From Saksenaea vasiformis B4078 (taxonomy: Eukaryota; Mucoromycota; Mucoromycetes; Mucorales; Saksenaeaceae): DNA of 64,000 nucleotides. The position numbers and the translations under genes were made by a program. Shown here piece after piece: positions 10,601 through 22,530 of the stretch; the first letter of the stretch is position 1, and every line of letters starts with the position of its first letter. The stretch lies in assembly GCA_000697055.1 (NCBI GenBank), contig JNDT01001927.1:154061-218060 (forward strand), read 5' to 3'. Below the pieces are notes generated by a model. It had not been told where the DNA came from and made no database searches. It saw only the letters and a list, made by a program, of their open reading frames with translations.

Positions 10601-13600
10601 GAAGAAGAATTGCGCGCTGAACTTGCCAAAAAGAAGGGCATTGCTCCTGTTAAGAAGCTCACCAAGGAAGAGCAAGCCGCTGTGGATCAGCAATTGAAGA
10701 AAGAGACGGAGATCAGAGCTCATGTGCAAACTGTCTATGACAAGGTCACACTCGGTCTGCGTATCATCCGTGCATTGATCAAGGGTAACAGCCAGAGCTT
10801 GGATGGTGAATTGGTGACGCTTGTCAGGATCTTACTGGAGGCGGCCATCGCCAAGGTCGGCTTGCTTGCAGAAGATGATGTGGTGGACACCTACCTGGAA
10901 CTCGGTCTGTGTATCTCTGAAAACGTCCGTCCTATTCGGGAAGCCATTGGCTTGGCAACACTCCGTGCAAACAAAGTCTCTCCTATCCCGTCTCGTTGGT
11001 TGGATGAGCCTTTGGCCGATCTCGTTGCTCGTGTGCTTTATCGCCTTCGATTCATTACAGAATCACAGCCCTTGGCACCTGCTACCTTTGCTTACTGTTT
11101 CCCTATCCTTCATCAAGTGATCCAGCAAGGAGGTGTCGGTTACGACAAGTCGGATGCTAACAGTGAAAGTGCGCTCGAGCAAGTGTTGATGGCTATCGAT
11201 ATTGTCGGATTCCACTGCAGCAGCGGCGCCTCCACCGTCATGCCCAGAAAAGAGATGGTGGAAAGCTTATTGCATAGCATCAAAGAATATCCCCAATGCA
11301 GCAAGAATGCAAAGATGTCTTTGGTTGCATTGTGCGAATCGATGGCAGATTCGTTCCTTCCCGAGGAAATCAACACACTCCTTCAAGGACTGCTGTCCGA
11401 CGAATTCTTGGTTCGTCATGCCGTCTTGCAAGGCATCGAGGTAGGAAAGAAAGAGTTGGAGGCAAGATATAACTGATAAACGACTGACATTGAACGGTAG
11501 CTTCTTGATTTGACGGATATCGACTACTCACCTGAATTGTGGCTTGCTTGCCATGACGAAAATGAAGCCAATGCTGAACTTGCTAACGCCCAATGGCAAG
11601 AAAACGCGATGGATGTGGATGCTGCCTACAAAGAACAGCTTCTGACCTATGCCGGTAATTAATTAAGACGGATGAGTCAATGAGGTATTCTTATTATATC
11701 TGGCATATTATTTAGTTTCCGACTCGTATCATGTTCGAACTGCTGCAAGCAAATCCATTGCAGATGCTATCGACATGTATCCTGAAACTGCCATGGAGAC
11801 ACTTGCTATGATTTACGACTTGTACAAGCAAAAAGTGAGTTACAGTAGGAACGCAGGGATGCATGTTATCTAAACAACAACAACGACGACGACTTCGCTA
11901 CCTGTAGGCTGCTCCTCTCGACCCCGAGTATGACAAGTTTGGCATGATCATTCCTGAGACCTTGAACCGCAGAGATCCATGGGAAGCCCGTACAGGTCTT
12001 GCACTTGCCTTGAAAGAATCTGCACCTTACCTGTCGCTGGAAAATGCTGCTGCTCTTTGCAAGTTTTTGATTACGGACGAGGCACTTGGCGATCGCAACG
12101 AGGATGTTCGTAAGCAAATGTTGGAGGCCGGTTTGTCCGCTGTCAATGCCTTTGGAAAGGATGGTGTGCAATCGTTCCTGTCCATCTTTGAATCCTATCT
12201 CAACACCAAGGCACCCAACAACGAAACACACGATTATATTCGCCAATCTGTTGTCATTTTGTACGGTGGTGCTGCTGGTTATTTGGAGCAGAGCGATCCC
12301 AAGGTACGCATGGCCGTCGAGAAGTTGATTGAAACGCTCGATACGCCTTCGGAAGTTGTCCAAAGCGCTGTGGCCGATTGTTTGCCTCCGTTGATCAAGA
12401 TGATCAAGGAAGAAGTTCCCGCCATCAGCGAGTCTTTGCTGAAAAAGTTGTTCCATGGCGAAAAGTACGCTCAGCGACGTGGTGCGGCCTACGGTTTGGC
12501 AGGTGTTGTCAAGGGACGTGGTATTACCGCCCTGAAGGAATGCAATATCATGGTGACATTGAAGGAAGCTGTGGATAACAAGAAGTCGTACCAGTTCCGT
12601 CAAGGTGCGCTGTTTGCTTTTGAAACACTTTCCGCTACGTTGGGTCGTCTGTTTGAACCTTATATCATCCAGATCATTCCGCTTTTGCTTGTCTGTTTCA
12701 GTGACTCCAACATGGATGTGCGAGAGGCGACTTCGGATGCTTCGCGTGTTATCATGAGCAAGATCAGTGGTCACTGTGTCAAGTTGATTTTGCCTTCCAT
12801 CCTCGGTGGTCTCGAGGAACGACAATGGCGTACCAAGAAAGCATCGGTTGAGCTTCTGGGTGCTATGGCGTATTGTGCTCCTAAGCAGCTGTCTGTCTCT
12901 TTACCAAACATTATTCCTCGTATTACCGAGGTCTTGGCCGATACACATTTGCAAGTCCAGGCTGCAGCCAACCGATCGCTTCAGTTGTTCGGTGAGGTGA
13001 TCAGTAACCCTGAGATTCAAGAACTTGTTCCTGTTCTTCTGGAAGCGCTCAGTGATCCTAACCACAAGACGATGAATGCTTTGGATGCTCTGTTACGTGC
13101 TTCCTTTGTCCATTACATCGATCCTCCTTCGCTTGCTCTTGTGATGCCTATTTTAGAGCGTGGTCTGCGCGAGCGCGGTACCGAGGTCAAGACCAAGGCT
13201 GCTCAAATTGTCGGCAACATGGCATCGCTTACGGATGAACGCGATCTTATTCCCTATCTGTCTGTCTTGCTTCCAGGTGTCAAGGAAGTGTTGATCGATC
13301 CTGTTCCTGAGGCTCGTGGCACTGCTGCCAAGGCTTTGGGAGGCATGGTGGAGAAATTGGGTGAAGATAACTTCCCTGGCTTGGTGATTGAACTGCTGGA
13401 CAGACTCAAGACAGACAGTGGTGGTGTCGATCGCCAGGGTGCTGCCCAAGGTCTTTCGGAAGTGCTTGCCGGCCTGGGCTTGGAACGTCTGGATGGTTTG
13501 TTGCCCGAGATTATTTCCAATGCCGACAGTCCTCGTGCGTATGTTCGTGAAGGTTTTATCTCATTGCTTATCTACCTGCCTGCCACTTTTGGTACCCGTT

Positions 13601-15884
13601 TCCAACCTTATCTTGGCCGTATCATTCCTCCTATTTTGATGGGTTTGGCCGACGAGTCCGAATTTGTACGCGAAGCCTCCTTGCGTGCTGGTCGCATGAT
13701 TGTTACCAATTATGCTACAAAGGCCGTGGATCTGTTGCTGCCCGAACTTGAGAAGGGTCTGTTTGATGCCAACTGGCGTATCCGTCAAAGTTCCGTGCAA
13801 CTTGTCGGTGATCTGCTCTTCCGTATCACAGGCATTGTCAATCCCAGCAAGTCGATGCAGGCACTTGGTAATGTTGAAGAGATTCGTGACGAAGACGCCG
13901 ATGAAGATGAAGATTATGGTACCGGTGAATCCAAGAAGAAGCAGTTGCTGGATGTTCTTGGAAAGGACAGAAGAGACCGAATTCTTGCGGCAATTTACAT
14001 TGTTCGCCAAGATTGTAAGTGTGGATAAGGGTTCTTCGTTTTTTTTTTTTTTTGGTTTTAACTGACATGATTGCAATATAGCTTCTGGTAATGTGCGCCA
14101 GTCTGCTCTTCAAGTCTGGAAGGCACTTGTTGCCAACACGCCACGTACATTGAAGGAGATCCTCTCGATCATGATGCAGATGATCATCAGAAACTTGGCT
14201 AGCGAGAGCTACGAGCAACGCGCCGTGGCTGCCCGTACATTGAGCGATCTTGTTCGTAAATTGGGTGAGCGTATTCTTCCTGATATCCTGGTTATCCTTG
14301 AAGAGGGTATGGCTTCTTCCGATGAAGATATCCGTCAGGGTGTCATGGTTGCTTTCAGCGAGATCATGGCCACTGCAGGCAAGGTACAGGTAACAGACTT
14401 TGCTGGCCAGATTATCCCAGTTATCAGAAAAGCATTATGCGATCCATCGACCGAAGTACGCGAAGCAGCAGCTCAAGGTAACTAATAATAAGAGAAAACA
14501 GAGAAAAAAGGGGGGAAACGGAGCTGACTGGATTTTGTGTATAGCCTTTGACACATTGCATCAAAATGTTGGTGCTCGTGCTATCGATGATATCCTTCCC
14601 TTCTTGCTCAACCAATTGGAATCCAAGAGTGATTCCTCGGTCTATGCTCTTTCTGCTCTCAATGAAATTATGACGGTTCGCGCCAACGTTGTCTTCCCTG
14701 TCCTCATTCCCACCCTTATCACTGTTCCTATCAATGCATTCAACGCGCGTACGCTGGCATCACTGGTCTCTGTGGCTGGTCCTGCGCTCAACAAGCGTCT
14801 CGATGCGATCATCACTGCACTCGTCGAATCAAGCGTCGTTGCTACGGATGAGGAAACGGAAGAGCAACTTGCCAACACGATTCAGACGCTTATTTTGTCG
14901 ATTGAAGATGAGAATGGTTTGGAGACATTGATGACCATGCTCCACGAATACGTTCGCAGCAGCGATGGCAAGGTCCGTGCATGTGCATGTAACATCACTG
15001 CCACCTTCTTCGCCGAAAGCGAACTGGATGCCTCGATCTATGTTCCTGACTGGTTGAATACATTGATTCTGTTGCAAACAGATCCTGTTCCTGAAGTGGT
15101 CTCTGCGGCATGGAAGGCTTTGAGCGCCGTGACCAAGTCTATTCCCAAAGAAGAGTACGAAGAACTTGTCATTCCTGTATACCGATCCGTCAAGAAGGTT
15201 GGCGTTGCTGGATGTGATGTGCCTGGCTTCTGTCTGCCAAAGGGTATTGGTGCGATCTTGCCCATTTTCTTGCAAGGACTTATGTACGGAAGTTCCGAAT
15301 CGCGTGAACGCTCTGCCCTCGGTGTTGGTGAACTGATTGATCGTACATCGGCCAAGGCACTTACACCTTTTGTCACCCAAATTACGGGTCCCTTGATTCG
15401 TATTGTCGGTGACCGTCATCCACCCGAAGTGAAGATTGCTATCTTGCACACCTTAAGGTACAGAAAAAAAAGAGGTCATGTTTAGACCGTGCGTTTTTAG
15501 CTTATCACTCTTCTTTGTAGACTTCTACTTTCCAAAGTCCCAGCAAATCTGAAACCTTTCTTGCCACAACTTCAACGTACTTTTATCAAATCTTTATCCG
15601 ACGCTTCCAGCGCGGATGTGCGATCTCGAGCATCTGCTGCCCTTCATATTTTGATTCCCTTGCAGACACGCTTGGATCCATTAGTAGCGGAGTTGGTGTC
15701 TGGCATTCGTACCGCCACTGATGCAGGTGTGAAGGAAGCCATGATGGAGCCACTTGAGGCAGCTATTGGTCATAGTACACTCAGCGAAACCTCCAAGAAG
15801 GGTGTTCTATCTGTCATTTCCGATGCCAAGGAGTCCAACATGGAATCCCATGCTCAACGACTTTCCAAAGCTTTAGGTATCTAA
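7697..15884 (+). CDS. GCN1: GCN1, ribosome-bound activator of the eIF2-alpha kinase Gcn2
   Basis: Gcn1 is a giant HEAT-repeat protein that binds stalled or collided ribosomes and passes uncharged-tRNA signals to Gcn2, starting general amino-acid control. Thirteen exons join in phase: 7697-7841, 7894-8092, 8161-8723, 8792-10048, 10108-10238, 10291-10471, 10539-11440, 11501-11654, 11716-11834, 11908-14014, 14082-14477, 14545-15457, 15521-15884, giving 2476 aa, close to other fungal Gcn1 proteins (about 2600-2700). A charged Lys/Glu coiled segment (10540-10720) precedes the central eEF3-like HEAT array (about 11950-13800), whose repeats show the typical ALSDPNHKTMNALDALL and VREASLRAGRMIVTNYA style. 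The C-terminal part (14550-15880) is also helical repeats. The ATG at 7697 opens the frame after a short T-rich leader. The gene appears intact and is the largest in the window. Confidence 0.96.
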
Positions 15885-15998
15885 GTAGTCGTCGTTCGTC
15901 GTCATCCTCTGCTTTATTATCATGCATAAAAAAAAAAAAGAAGAATAATTTAGTGTACCTCCATCGACAAATAAAAATAAAGGAATTAGGCTAGATGA

Positions 15999-16000
<2 letters not shown>

Positions 16001-16060
<60 letters not shown>
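16001..16060. repeat. (TG)30 dinucleotide microsatellite
   Basis: Thirty perfect TG units in the 270-bp spacer between the GCN1 stop (15884) and the MIT-domain gene start (16154). It sits in the presumed GCN1 3' region or the MIT gene promoter. Confidence 0.95.
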
Positions 16061-16064
<4 letters not shown>

Positions 16065-16153
16065 TGTATTTAAATGAGAAAGAAAGTAAGGGGCAGCTTT
16101 TTTTTTTCTCTTCTTCTAGTCTTCTTCTTTTCTTTATTTCTTTCTTTCTTTTT

Positions 16154-16980
16154 ATGGACTATCTAGTACCTTCTGTATCGAATGTATCTTTGTTAAGACA
16201 ACGACTGGAACAAAATATCACCGGTTGGCACGAGTCTACATTGGATCGCCGAAGTATATCACAAGGCATGAAATTAATGTCCATTGCGATGGATGAATAC
16301 AGTGAAGGCAACGAGACGATTGCGTTGGATATCTATCTGAATGGAATTGATAAGATGATGATGGCTATTCCAAGTAAAAAAATATATACATAGTTTAGAG
16401 TAAAAGCGTCAACACCACTCAAATCTTGGACAGACAAAGACGACCCATCAACAAAGAAAATGATACACCTCAAATTACACAGGTACCACCCACAAATTAT
16501 TCTTCTTAAACTGTTTCATCTTACGATAAGAACTTAGTATTCAAGAACGTCTCGGGATCGTCGAGGAAAATAAGGCGGATGAGTCGCATGTACGGTATTC
16601 GAAACGGTTAAGCGAACATGTGATGGACGCTGTTGTTGCATTTGCGATACGGGTCAAGCAATCACCATTGCCAGGTAAAAAAGAAGAAAGTTTGCTTGGA
16701 GCGGAAAACGAAATTGATCAAGGGGAATACGTACACAGATTGGATGAGGTGCATGGCGGGATGCAGTTTCGATATGTTTTGGTGGATTGATAACCAGTGC
16801 CATCTCCTGCAGAGATTTCAAAATGTTACCTGTGACAGCGTTAAATGGTTAATCTGGATAGACGAACGCTATCATCTTCACGAGCACGCATCTGATATCC
16901 TGCACATGCTACTTGTAACAGGTTTGAAGGTGGCCGTGGCGGTTCACGAGACGCCAGGCTACAGAGGAGGACGAACATGA
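16154..16980 (+). CDS. MIT-domain protein
   Basis: Exons 16154-16373, 16434-16482, 16538-16674 and 16739-16980 give 215 aa. The N-terminal third is an MIT (microtubule interacting and trafficking) three-helix bundle: AMDEYSEGNETIALDIYLNG, then an amphipathic helix with KKMIHLKLHSIQERLGI. MIT domains usually bind ESCRT-III tails or link to endosomal trafficking. The C-terminal part (HLLQRFQNVTCDSVKWL, IDERYHLHEHASDILHMLL, VAVAVHETPGYRGG) resembles the helical tail of fungal MIT proteins of unknown function. The last intron is the least certain. Reading through 16675 without splicing would give an alternative 173-aa product ending at 16790, but the downstream frame looks conserved, so I prefer splicing. 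A CT-rich tract directly precedes the ATG. Confidence 0.72.
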
Positions 16981-17073
16981 ATATAGATAGAAAAAAAAAG
17001 AAGCATGAAATATAATATATATATATATATATCGGGGAGTGTGTCTCTTGTGTATTCTATATATCTCTCTTCA

Positions 17074-18646
17074 TCATTCTAGTTGACAACCGTAAGAATA
17101 CCTTTTTGCATAAAAATGAAGCACCGCCAAGTAATGGAACTAAAAAAAAAAAAGATTCAAATAAACATTGGTGTCCATGTACATACATCGATAGATAGAC
17201 AGATAGACAGATAGACAGATAGATAGATAGATAGATAGGGAAAGTTTTCTTTTTAACTTACGTAGATGCCGAAACAAACAAAGACATGCCAGATTGCATG
17301 ACTGGTTAGTCCTGCAAAATCAAATCGTCCGGGGTACATTTTTTCGGGGTATCGATGAACATAGACAACCACGCCGAGTAGATACATGCCCACACTTACA
17401 GCAGCAAGGTGTAGAAACGAAAGGGTTGATAGGAGTCCACTGCGCAGTACCAAATGGCATACGGGTACCACACTGGAAATCGCCATGGAGAGGAAGACGG
17501 CGATGCGTATGGGGCGCCATGATTTTGTGTCCCACACTTTGGAAAATGGCGCAATGATGCCCACACTGCCGACGATCGAGGTAAAAATCATATAACGTGA
17601 TTTTACTGGGCTACAGTAAAAACCATAATATTCCGTTACAAGGACGGAAGCGGTAATAAGGAATGAAATGCCAATGTAATCTAAGGCGGCAGTAAAGTAT
17701 TTGACATTTGTCCGAGCATGGCAGATAAACGTATGATAGATCGACGAGCAAAAGAGGCATTTTAACGCCGCACCGCAGAAGGTCATAAACACTGTACGAT
17801 CGCTGATGGTGGCTTCGGGAAAATGGCGCTACGATTTAATTATTATTATTTTTTTTAGTGACCGTGTGAATCTTTTTTCTTTTGGATCGAAAAAAAAAGG
17901 ACACTTACATGGAATCCGTAGAAACTCAAGCCGGCAAAAAAGATAAATCCCAATAAATGACTCCATATATTGATGGTTTCATTATGGAGCATGAATATCG
18001 ATTTGAGGCAATCGCGGCTGTTCTGATAAAATCGGTACCTGCATGATTTTTTGTATGGATCAGACTGATTCTGGTTCTTTTCTTCACACCTGTGCAAAAT
18101 GTTTACCCCGATAACACGTATTCATTCTCTTGCCATTCGATAGGTAGCTCGTGTAAATGAAGAAGACGTTGGGTGCCTAAAACAGTTGCTGCTTTTCTGG
18201 CTGTATCCCATGTATCATGAACATGATCATCCACATAACGTAGAAATCCTGTTGTATCAGCATCCTCCATCTCCCGAAACGTTGTATTCACTGATGCCAG
18301 GATCTGGATAGGTGAACAAGAGGATGCCGAATGAGATCGAGCTCGATGGTGTGGTACCGTCAGTGATCGATGAGCTGAAGCCGTACCACTTTGGGAGTGA
18401 CGACGGTGAGTAAGTGAAATATGCCCCATATCCAGATCCATAGCTGAGCTTGATTTTTTTTGTGGGGTAAAAGAACAAAAAAAAAGAAAAAGGAAAAGGA
18501 AAGGAAAGAAACAGACGTTCCGAAAAAAGAAGATCCAGGATGGGGTTATTATTCAGGGACGGACGCGCGGATCTGATCGTACCTGGCCAATCGGACATTG
18601 AGACAGACTGTTCACTTGCGTTACGCGAGTCACTGTTTTGGGCCAT
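17074..18646 (-). CDS. PAQR family (adiponectin receptor/Izh-like) seven-helix membrane protein
   Basis: PAQR proteins are seven-helix membrane proteins with an internal zinc site and ceramidase-like activity. In fungi the Izh members affect zinc and sterol homeostasis. Exons on the minus strand: 18583-18646, 18107-18443, 17909-18038, 17262-17828, 17074-17139 (387 aa). Hallmarks are HNETINIWSHLLGF before the first helix, a Ser/His pair in FCSSIYHTF and the C-terminal SHAIWHVFV, which together supply the zinc ligands. The last short exon (FHYLAVLHFYA then a basic tail) lies beyond an intron of about 120 bp containing a GATA microsatellite. Without that splice the protein would stop three codons after the donor. 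The first 140 residues are a Ser/His/Arg-rich cytosolic N-terminus. The start at 18646 is the first ATG of the opening exon and is moderately certain. Confidence 0.9.
17190..17237. repeat. (GATA)n microsatellite inside a PAQR intron
   Basis: About twelve GATA/GACA tetranucleotide units within the last intron (17140-17261) of the PAQR gene. This makes that intron about twice the usual length in the window. Confidence 0.9.
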
Positions 18647-19899
18647 ACTCACATGAATTCACAGCATCACAACCAAAGCCCATTAGCAAACATCCTTTTA
18701 AGGAACATCTGGGTTTTCCTGGCGTACTCCTTCCTTCTATAACATAAAAGGCGTAATAAATAGAAAGTGTTACACTCAGACATTTAGCCGTGATCTTCAA
18801 CAGCGGAGAAGTATGAGAGATTTCCAAAAAATGCTGGATGGTTGGTTAAAATGGTGTCCATGTCATTGAATCAGTTTCTTCGTGTACTATCTGTTATTGG
18901 CATGAAGATGTTTCATAATAACAACGGGGCGAACCGTCCTTCCTTCTTTCTTTGACTGTATCCAACGTACATCCTTGGTTGAGCACTCTGATTTGAACAC
19001 CTAGTCCTTTATGCCCTCGCTTCTATTGCTTATCCTGTCCCGAACCGTTTCAGCTATAGTCTAAACGATGTCCATCTAACTGGATGCTGACTCGTTGCCT
19101 CCTGTTCCTAGTCCTTATCGGTCAACGGTATGGGAAACAAACACTGACGAACATGTGGGATCACTTTTCAGAATAAGTAAAGATGACATACATAAAGCAT
19201 GGCTTATTCAGTGTGGATGGTCTTCCAGAGACTAAATTTATGGATGTGACATTTCTTTCAACTTTGTGAGAGAGAAAGGAAACGTTGAATAACTATAGGC
19301 GCATGCAAAAATAGCCATTGAAAGGCGTCTGTACATTCAATTTTACCAGGCTCTAGGATTTACAAATCCATTGTCTGGGCTTCAAAGTAATGACACTTTC
19401 TAAAATAGGGCGAAATGGGCTCAAAAAAACCTTAACAGGATCCTATGACTGACTACTCACTATTTCAATCTAGATGATGATACCGTGAGTATGTGTACAC
19501 ATTGCCAGTCTAACTTAAAAAGCCAAGGATGGCTGTACGCGAACTCTATGATAGATATTATCCGACGCAGAAATGACACCTGAATCTTGCGGCATTCAAA
19601 AGCTTTTAACTTCCTGCAATTGACTATGCCCTTACAGACCTCCTTTATTAGCAGTGCCTTGTGAAACGCTGGTCATTAAGCATTGCCCTACTCCGTGCAC
19701 AATGCACTGTCCCTGTATTTCTGCCTTTTGATAGTAAATTTCCATCGTGTAAAGCGATTTGCTAAATGATACCTCGTTTTTATGAATCAAAATAGAATGC
19801 TTATTTATCAAGTGGGATCGATTGTTAGACCAAGAATTTTCTGATCTACTGTTAGATTAGCGTGAGCATCCTTCTTCTATGGTAGATACTTGGTTTAAT
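18647..19899. other. long non-coding stretch upstream of the PAQR gene
   Basis: No ORF of interest on either strand except a 65-codon minus-strand ORF (18630-18827) without recognisable motifs. The sequence is frequently interrupted in all frames. It probably holds the PAQR promoter at its left end and decayed mobile-element flank at its right end. Confidence 0.5.
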
Positions 19900-22441
19900 G
19901 AGCGATGGAATGTACTGGCGCTTATCCGTCAGCACCTAACGCGTCTTATAGAGTGTTCGGTTGGAACGGTCCAATTTTATGAAGGAGATAACGCAGGTAT
20001 CTAGAAGGGCATCTACTTTAGCTAATGCTTGTTCTTTTCACACTGCGGGAAAAGAGTTGCCGCATAGTCGATTAAACTCGGCAATCTTTGAACCGCATTC
20101 ATGTATTACGCATTGTATCTACTTTATTGCTCCCTTAGACACAGTGAAAAAAGGAACAGGGGATGTAATGGTGCAAGCATTTGTGAATGGTCACAAGTCT
20201 TACCAAACGTTGAGCAGCGCCTGGTTGACAAACATCTGGTTGAGGAGCATCCGATATCGCCAAGATTGGTAGAAATCTTGGTGACTTTGACCGCCTTCGT
20301 CGCAGTTATCCAGACCAACCTTTCAGCATCAACAACAAAATTGAGCTTGTGTCATTCTGCAGAGAATGAGATCTCGTTAGTAGCGGGACAGCTAGCCTCG
20401 CAGGTATTTGTGCAAGGGTCCTCCGCCGTAAACTCAGGAAAGATACCAACGTTTGTCAGAGTAATTGGGACAACAATACGCTTTCTGAAGAACAGACTAG
20501 GTACGCTGTGCTTGACGCGTGGGCATCCCTTGAGGTATACCGTAAAGCGTCAGCAGAGTTGAAGTTGCACGAGTTCCTGGGATACCTGTGACCTTGCTTA
20601 GTGATGACGAGACTAGAATGATTGCTCATGGTTGTATAATAAATGAGCCGCAGCCCAAGTAGTCTAGCGATATCTTCTTTTTTTTTATCATGGATTAATT
20701 GCTTTGGCAAACCCAAACTGTTTAATGGACGGAGAGTAACGCAAAACCGAGCTGTCATAACAGTCGAGTATGTTGCAGTGCCTGGCGCGGTTTTACAGCT
20801 TTGTGATGGTCAGCCACTGCCCGATTTTGGTCAGCGTCCATTCGAGGTTCTCGCGAAAATATCGTCCCTACGAGCATGTCGTCAAGAGATCTCCGATACA
20901 TGCAACGAGTAGCAAGAATGTCAACAAAGATCTTCCTAGGCAGCGAACAGTGTGCAAGAGATAACCTCGATAAGCACAACCGAACATGCCTAGCTTTATG
21001 ATGGCGAATATATTGAAGACGAAGATGCGGATGGCAACACGTCGGAAAGCCCAGATGAAATGAACAATGCAGGCGTGGATCAAGAAAGCCAGAATCGCGG
21101 ACACGAGATGCTCGATCCAATTTTTAGAGCCGCTGTTGCCGCTAGCGATGACCAAGCTGCAGCTTCTCCTATTATCAACTCTCGTGTTCTCCAGGACGTA
21201 TGGCACGCTCTGAAACGTATTCACGTGCCAGTAAAGCATAGCCTTCGGAGAGAGTTCCAACGAGCTCTTACAGTCGCTCCAGAGGAACCAGGAGCCTGGA
21301 GGGAGGCATCCATCAGAACTTTATCCGAAAATTTGGGCCCTTCAATGCCGGCCCAGAGCTTGCGTGCAGCTTGATGACTGAATATCGAACAAGGCACAAT
21401 ATTGATGTAACCATAAAAACGTTAATAGATACCGAGCATTTTTTTTTTCGACGCGCTTAATATTCTTTTAATAGGTTGGTACAAAAGCTCATACGGGACA
21501 CATATACCAAGCCCATTATGACGTTTGGTTAAAAAATGATATCCAACGTTTATATCTGTTGCTTGGTGACACCCCTCCACCACATTGGTTGCACTAGCAT
21601 GACATTTACCTTGTACGAACGATACGATATATCGGACGACCACCTTAGCAGATTTCAGCTGCAAAGATTCCAACGGACAGGGGACTATAATCGCGTGCGC
21701 TTCGCTTTCCTGATGATTCAACAAAATACGTGGTTGTCACTTCTACCCATTAGCAAGATCGAGGAAAAGCAACTATCCTCAAGACTTATACCACGCTTTT
21801 ACAGCACTGCATACCATTTGCACGCAGCTGGAAGATGGGAAGCGTTTGCCCAGCTATGGAATTCCTCCCATGCCGATGGCAAGAAGATCTTTTACCTTTC
21901 TTGTGTGCTCACTATTGCACTTTTCCCGATACCCACAACCATTACCGGCGTGTTCATCGCTGTTTTTACCCTCCTTACTGTCACCACGCGTCGTCTTTTC
22001 GAACGGGAAGGGGTGCTCTGATACAAATACCCTCAGACGTTGCACCTTATTACCATCGGTGGGGGTTATACCTAAGTACACCGTAATACCATGGCTTATA
22101 TAGCGACCGTACGTCTGCGTATATCAGAAAGATGCGATATCACAATAAGCGCACCGCCGCCAATCGAGCCACCTGAGCAGCAAATACCACTACTTCCACC
22201 TTCTTTTCCACCCACTACGTCCGTCCAACCAATCTCTCCTGCTCCGCGTAGGTTGGTCCCTCGCGATTCCTTACTGCCCCCATTCCACTTCGCGTATTTT
22301 ATACCCATTAGGATTCCAATATCGCCACTATCTCAAAATACCGCTACCGCCAGGGCTGTTGTGGCTCGTCGAGTAAGGCACTGTGCGCGGTGCAATCTGC
22401 CAGATTGTCCTGACAGGCAGAATAGAAGGTGTCGCTTTTAA
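19900..22441 (+). pseudogene. decayed 3'-5' exonuclease (RNase D/WRN-like) gene of a Mucoromycota repeat family
   Basis: Pieces of one long protein are recognisable in order but in changing frames with stops. At 20262-20591 lies an RNase D/WRN-type exonuclease domain: GRNLGDFDRLRRSYP, a LVSSGTASLAGIC block and the third motif YAVLDAWASLEVY. At 21177-21374 lies RVLQDVWHALKRIHVP and HSLRREFQRAL. At 21400-21590 lies GTKAHTGHIYQAHYDVWL, preceded by what looks like a surviving intron (GTAACC to AATAG, about 21409-21471). At 21700-21900 lies WEAFAQLWNSS and DGKKIFY. At 22091-22441 lies a proline-rich stretch ending in a Cys-rich knuckle (HCARCNLPDCPDRQNRRC). I recognise this order from a family repeated in Mucoromycota genomes. 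Its mobility mechanism is not established. Several frameshifts and stops show it is dead here. The limits are approximate, and the region before 20100 is only weakly coding. Confidence 0.68.
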
Positions 22442-22530
22442 TTCTGTCCCAACAGGACAAAATTGAAGAGTAATGAAGACAGTGCTGAGCGTCCGGACAG
22501 CATCATGTCAGCCGTCATACCAATCAAGGT

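Noticed and set aside
11866..12825. 319-codon minus-strand ORF inside GCN1
   Set aside because: Long antisense ORF opposite the largest GCN1 exon. It arises from codon bias of the real gene and its translation shows no domain.
14829..15449. 206-codon minus-strand ORF inside GCN1
   Set aside because: Antisense shadow of GCN1 exon 12.
16001..16060. TG tract as part of a protein (Val-Cys repeat) before the MIT gene
   Set aside because: The frame through the repeat gives an alternating Cys-Val run with no homologue. The MIT gene starts naturally at 16154.
16675..16790. read-through end of the MIT protein (KKEESLLGAENEIDQG...)
   Set aside because: Plausible coding look, but splicing at 16675-16738 recovers a longer tail with conserved-looking residues to 16980. 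Kept only as an alternative.
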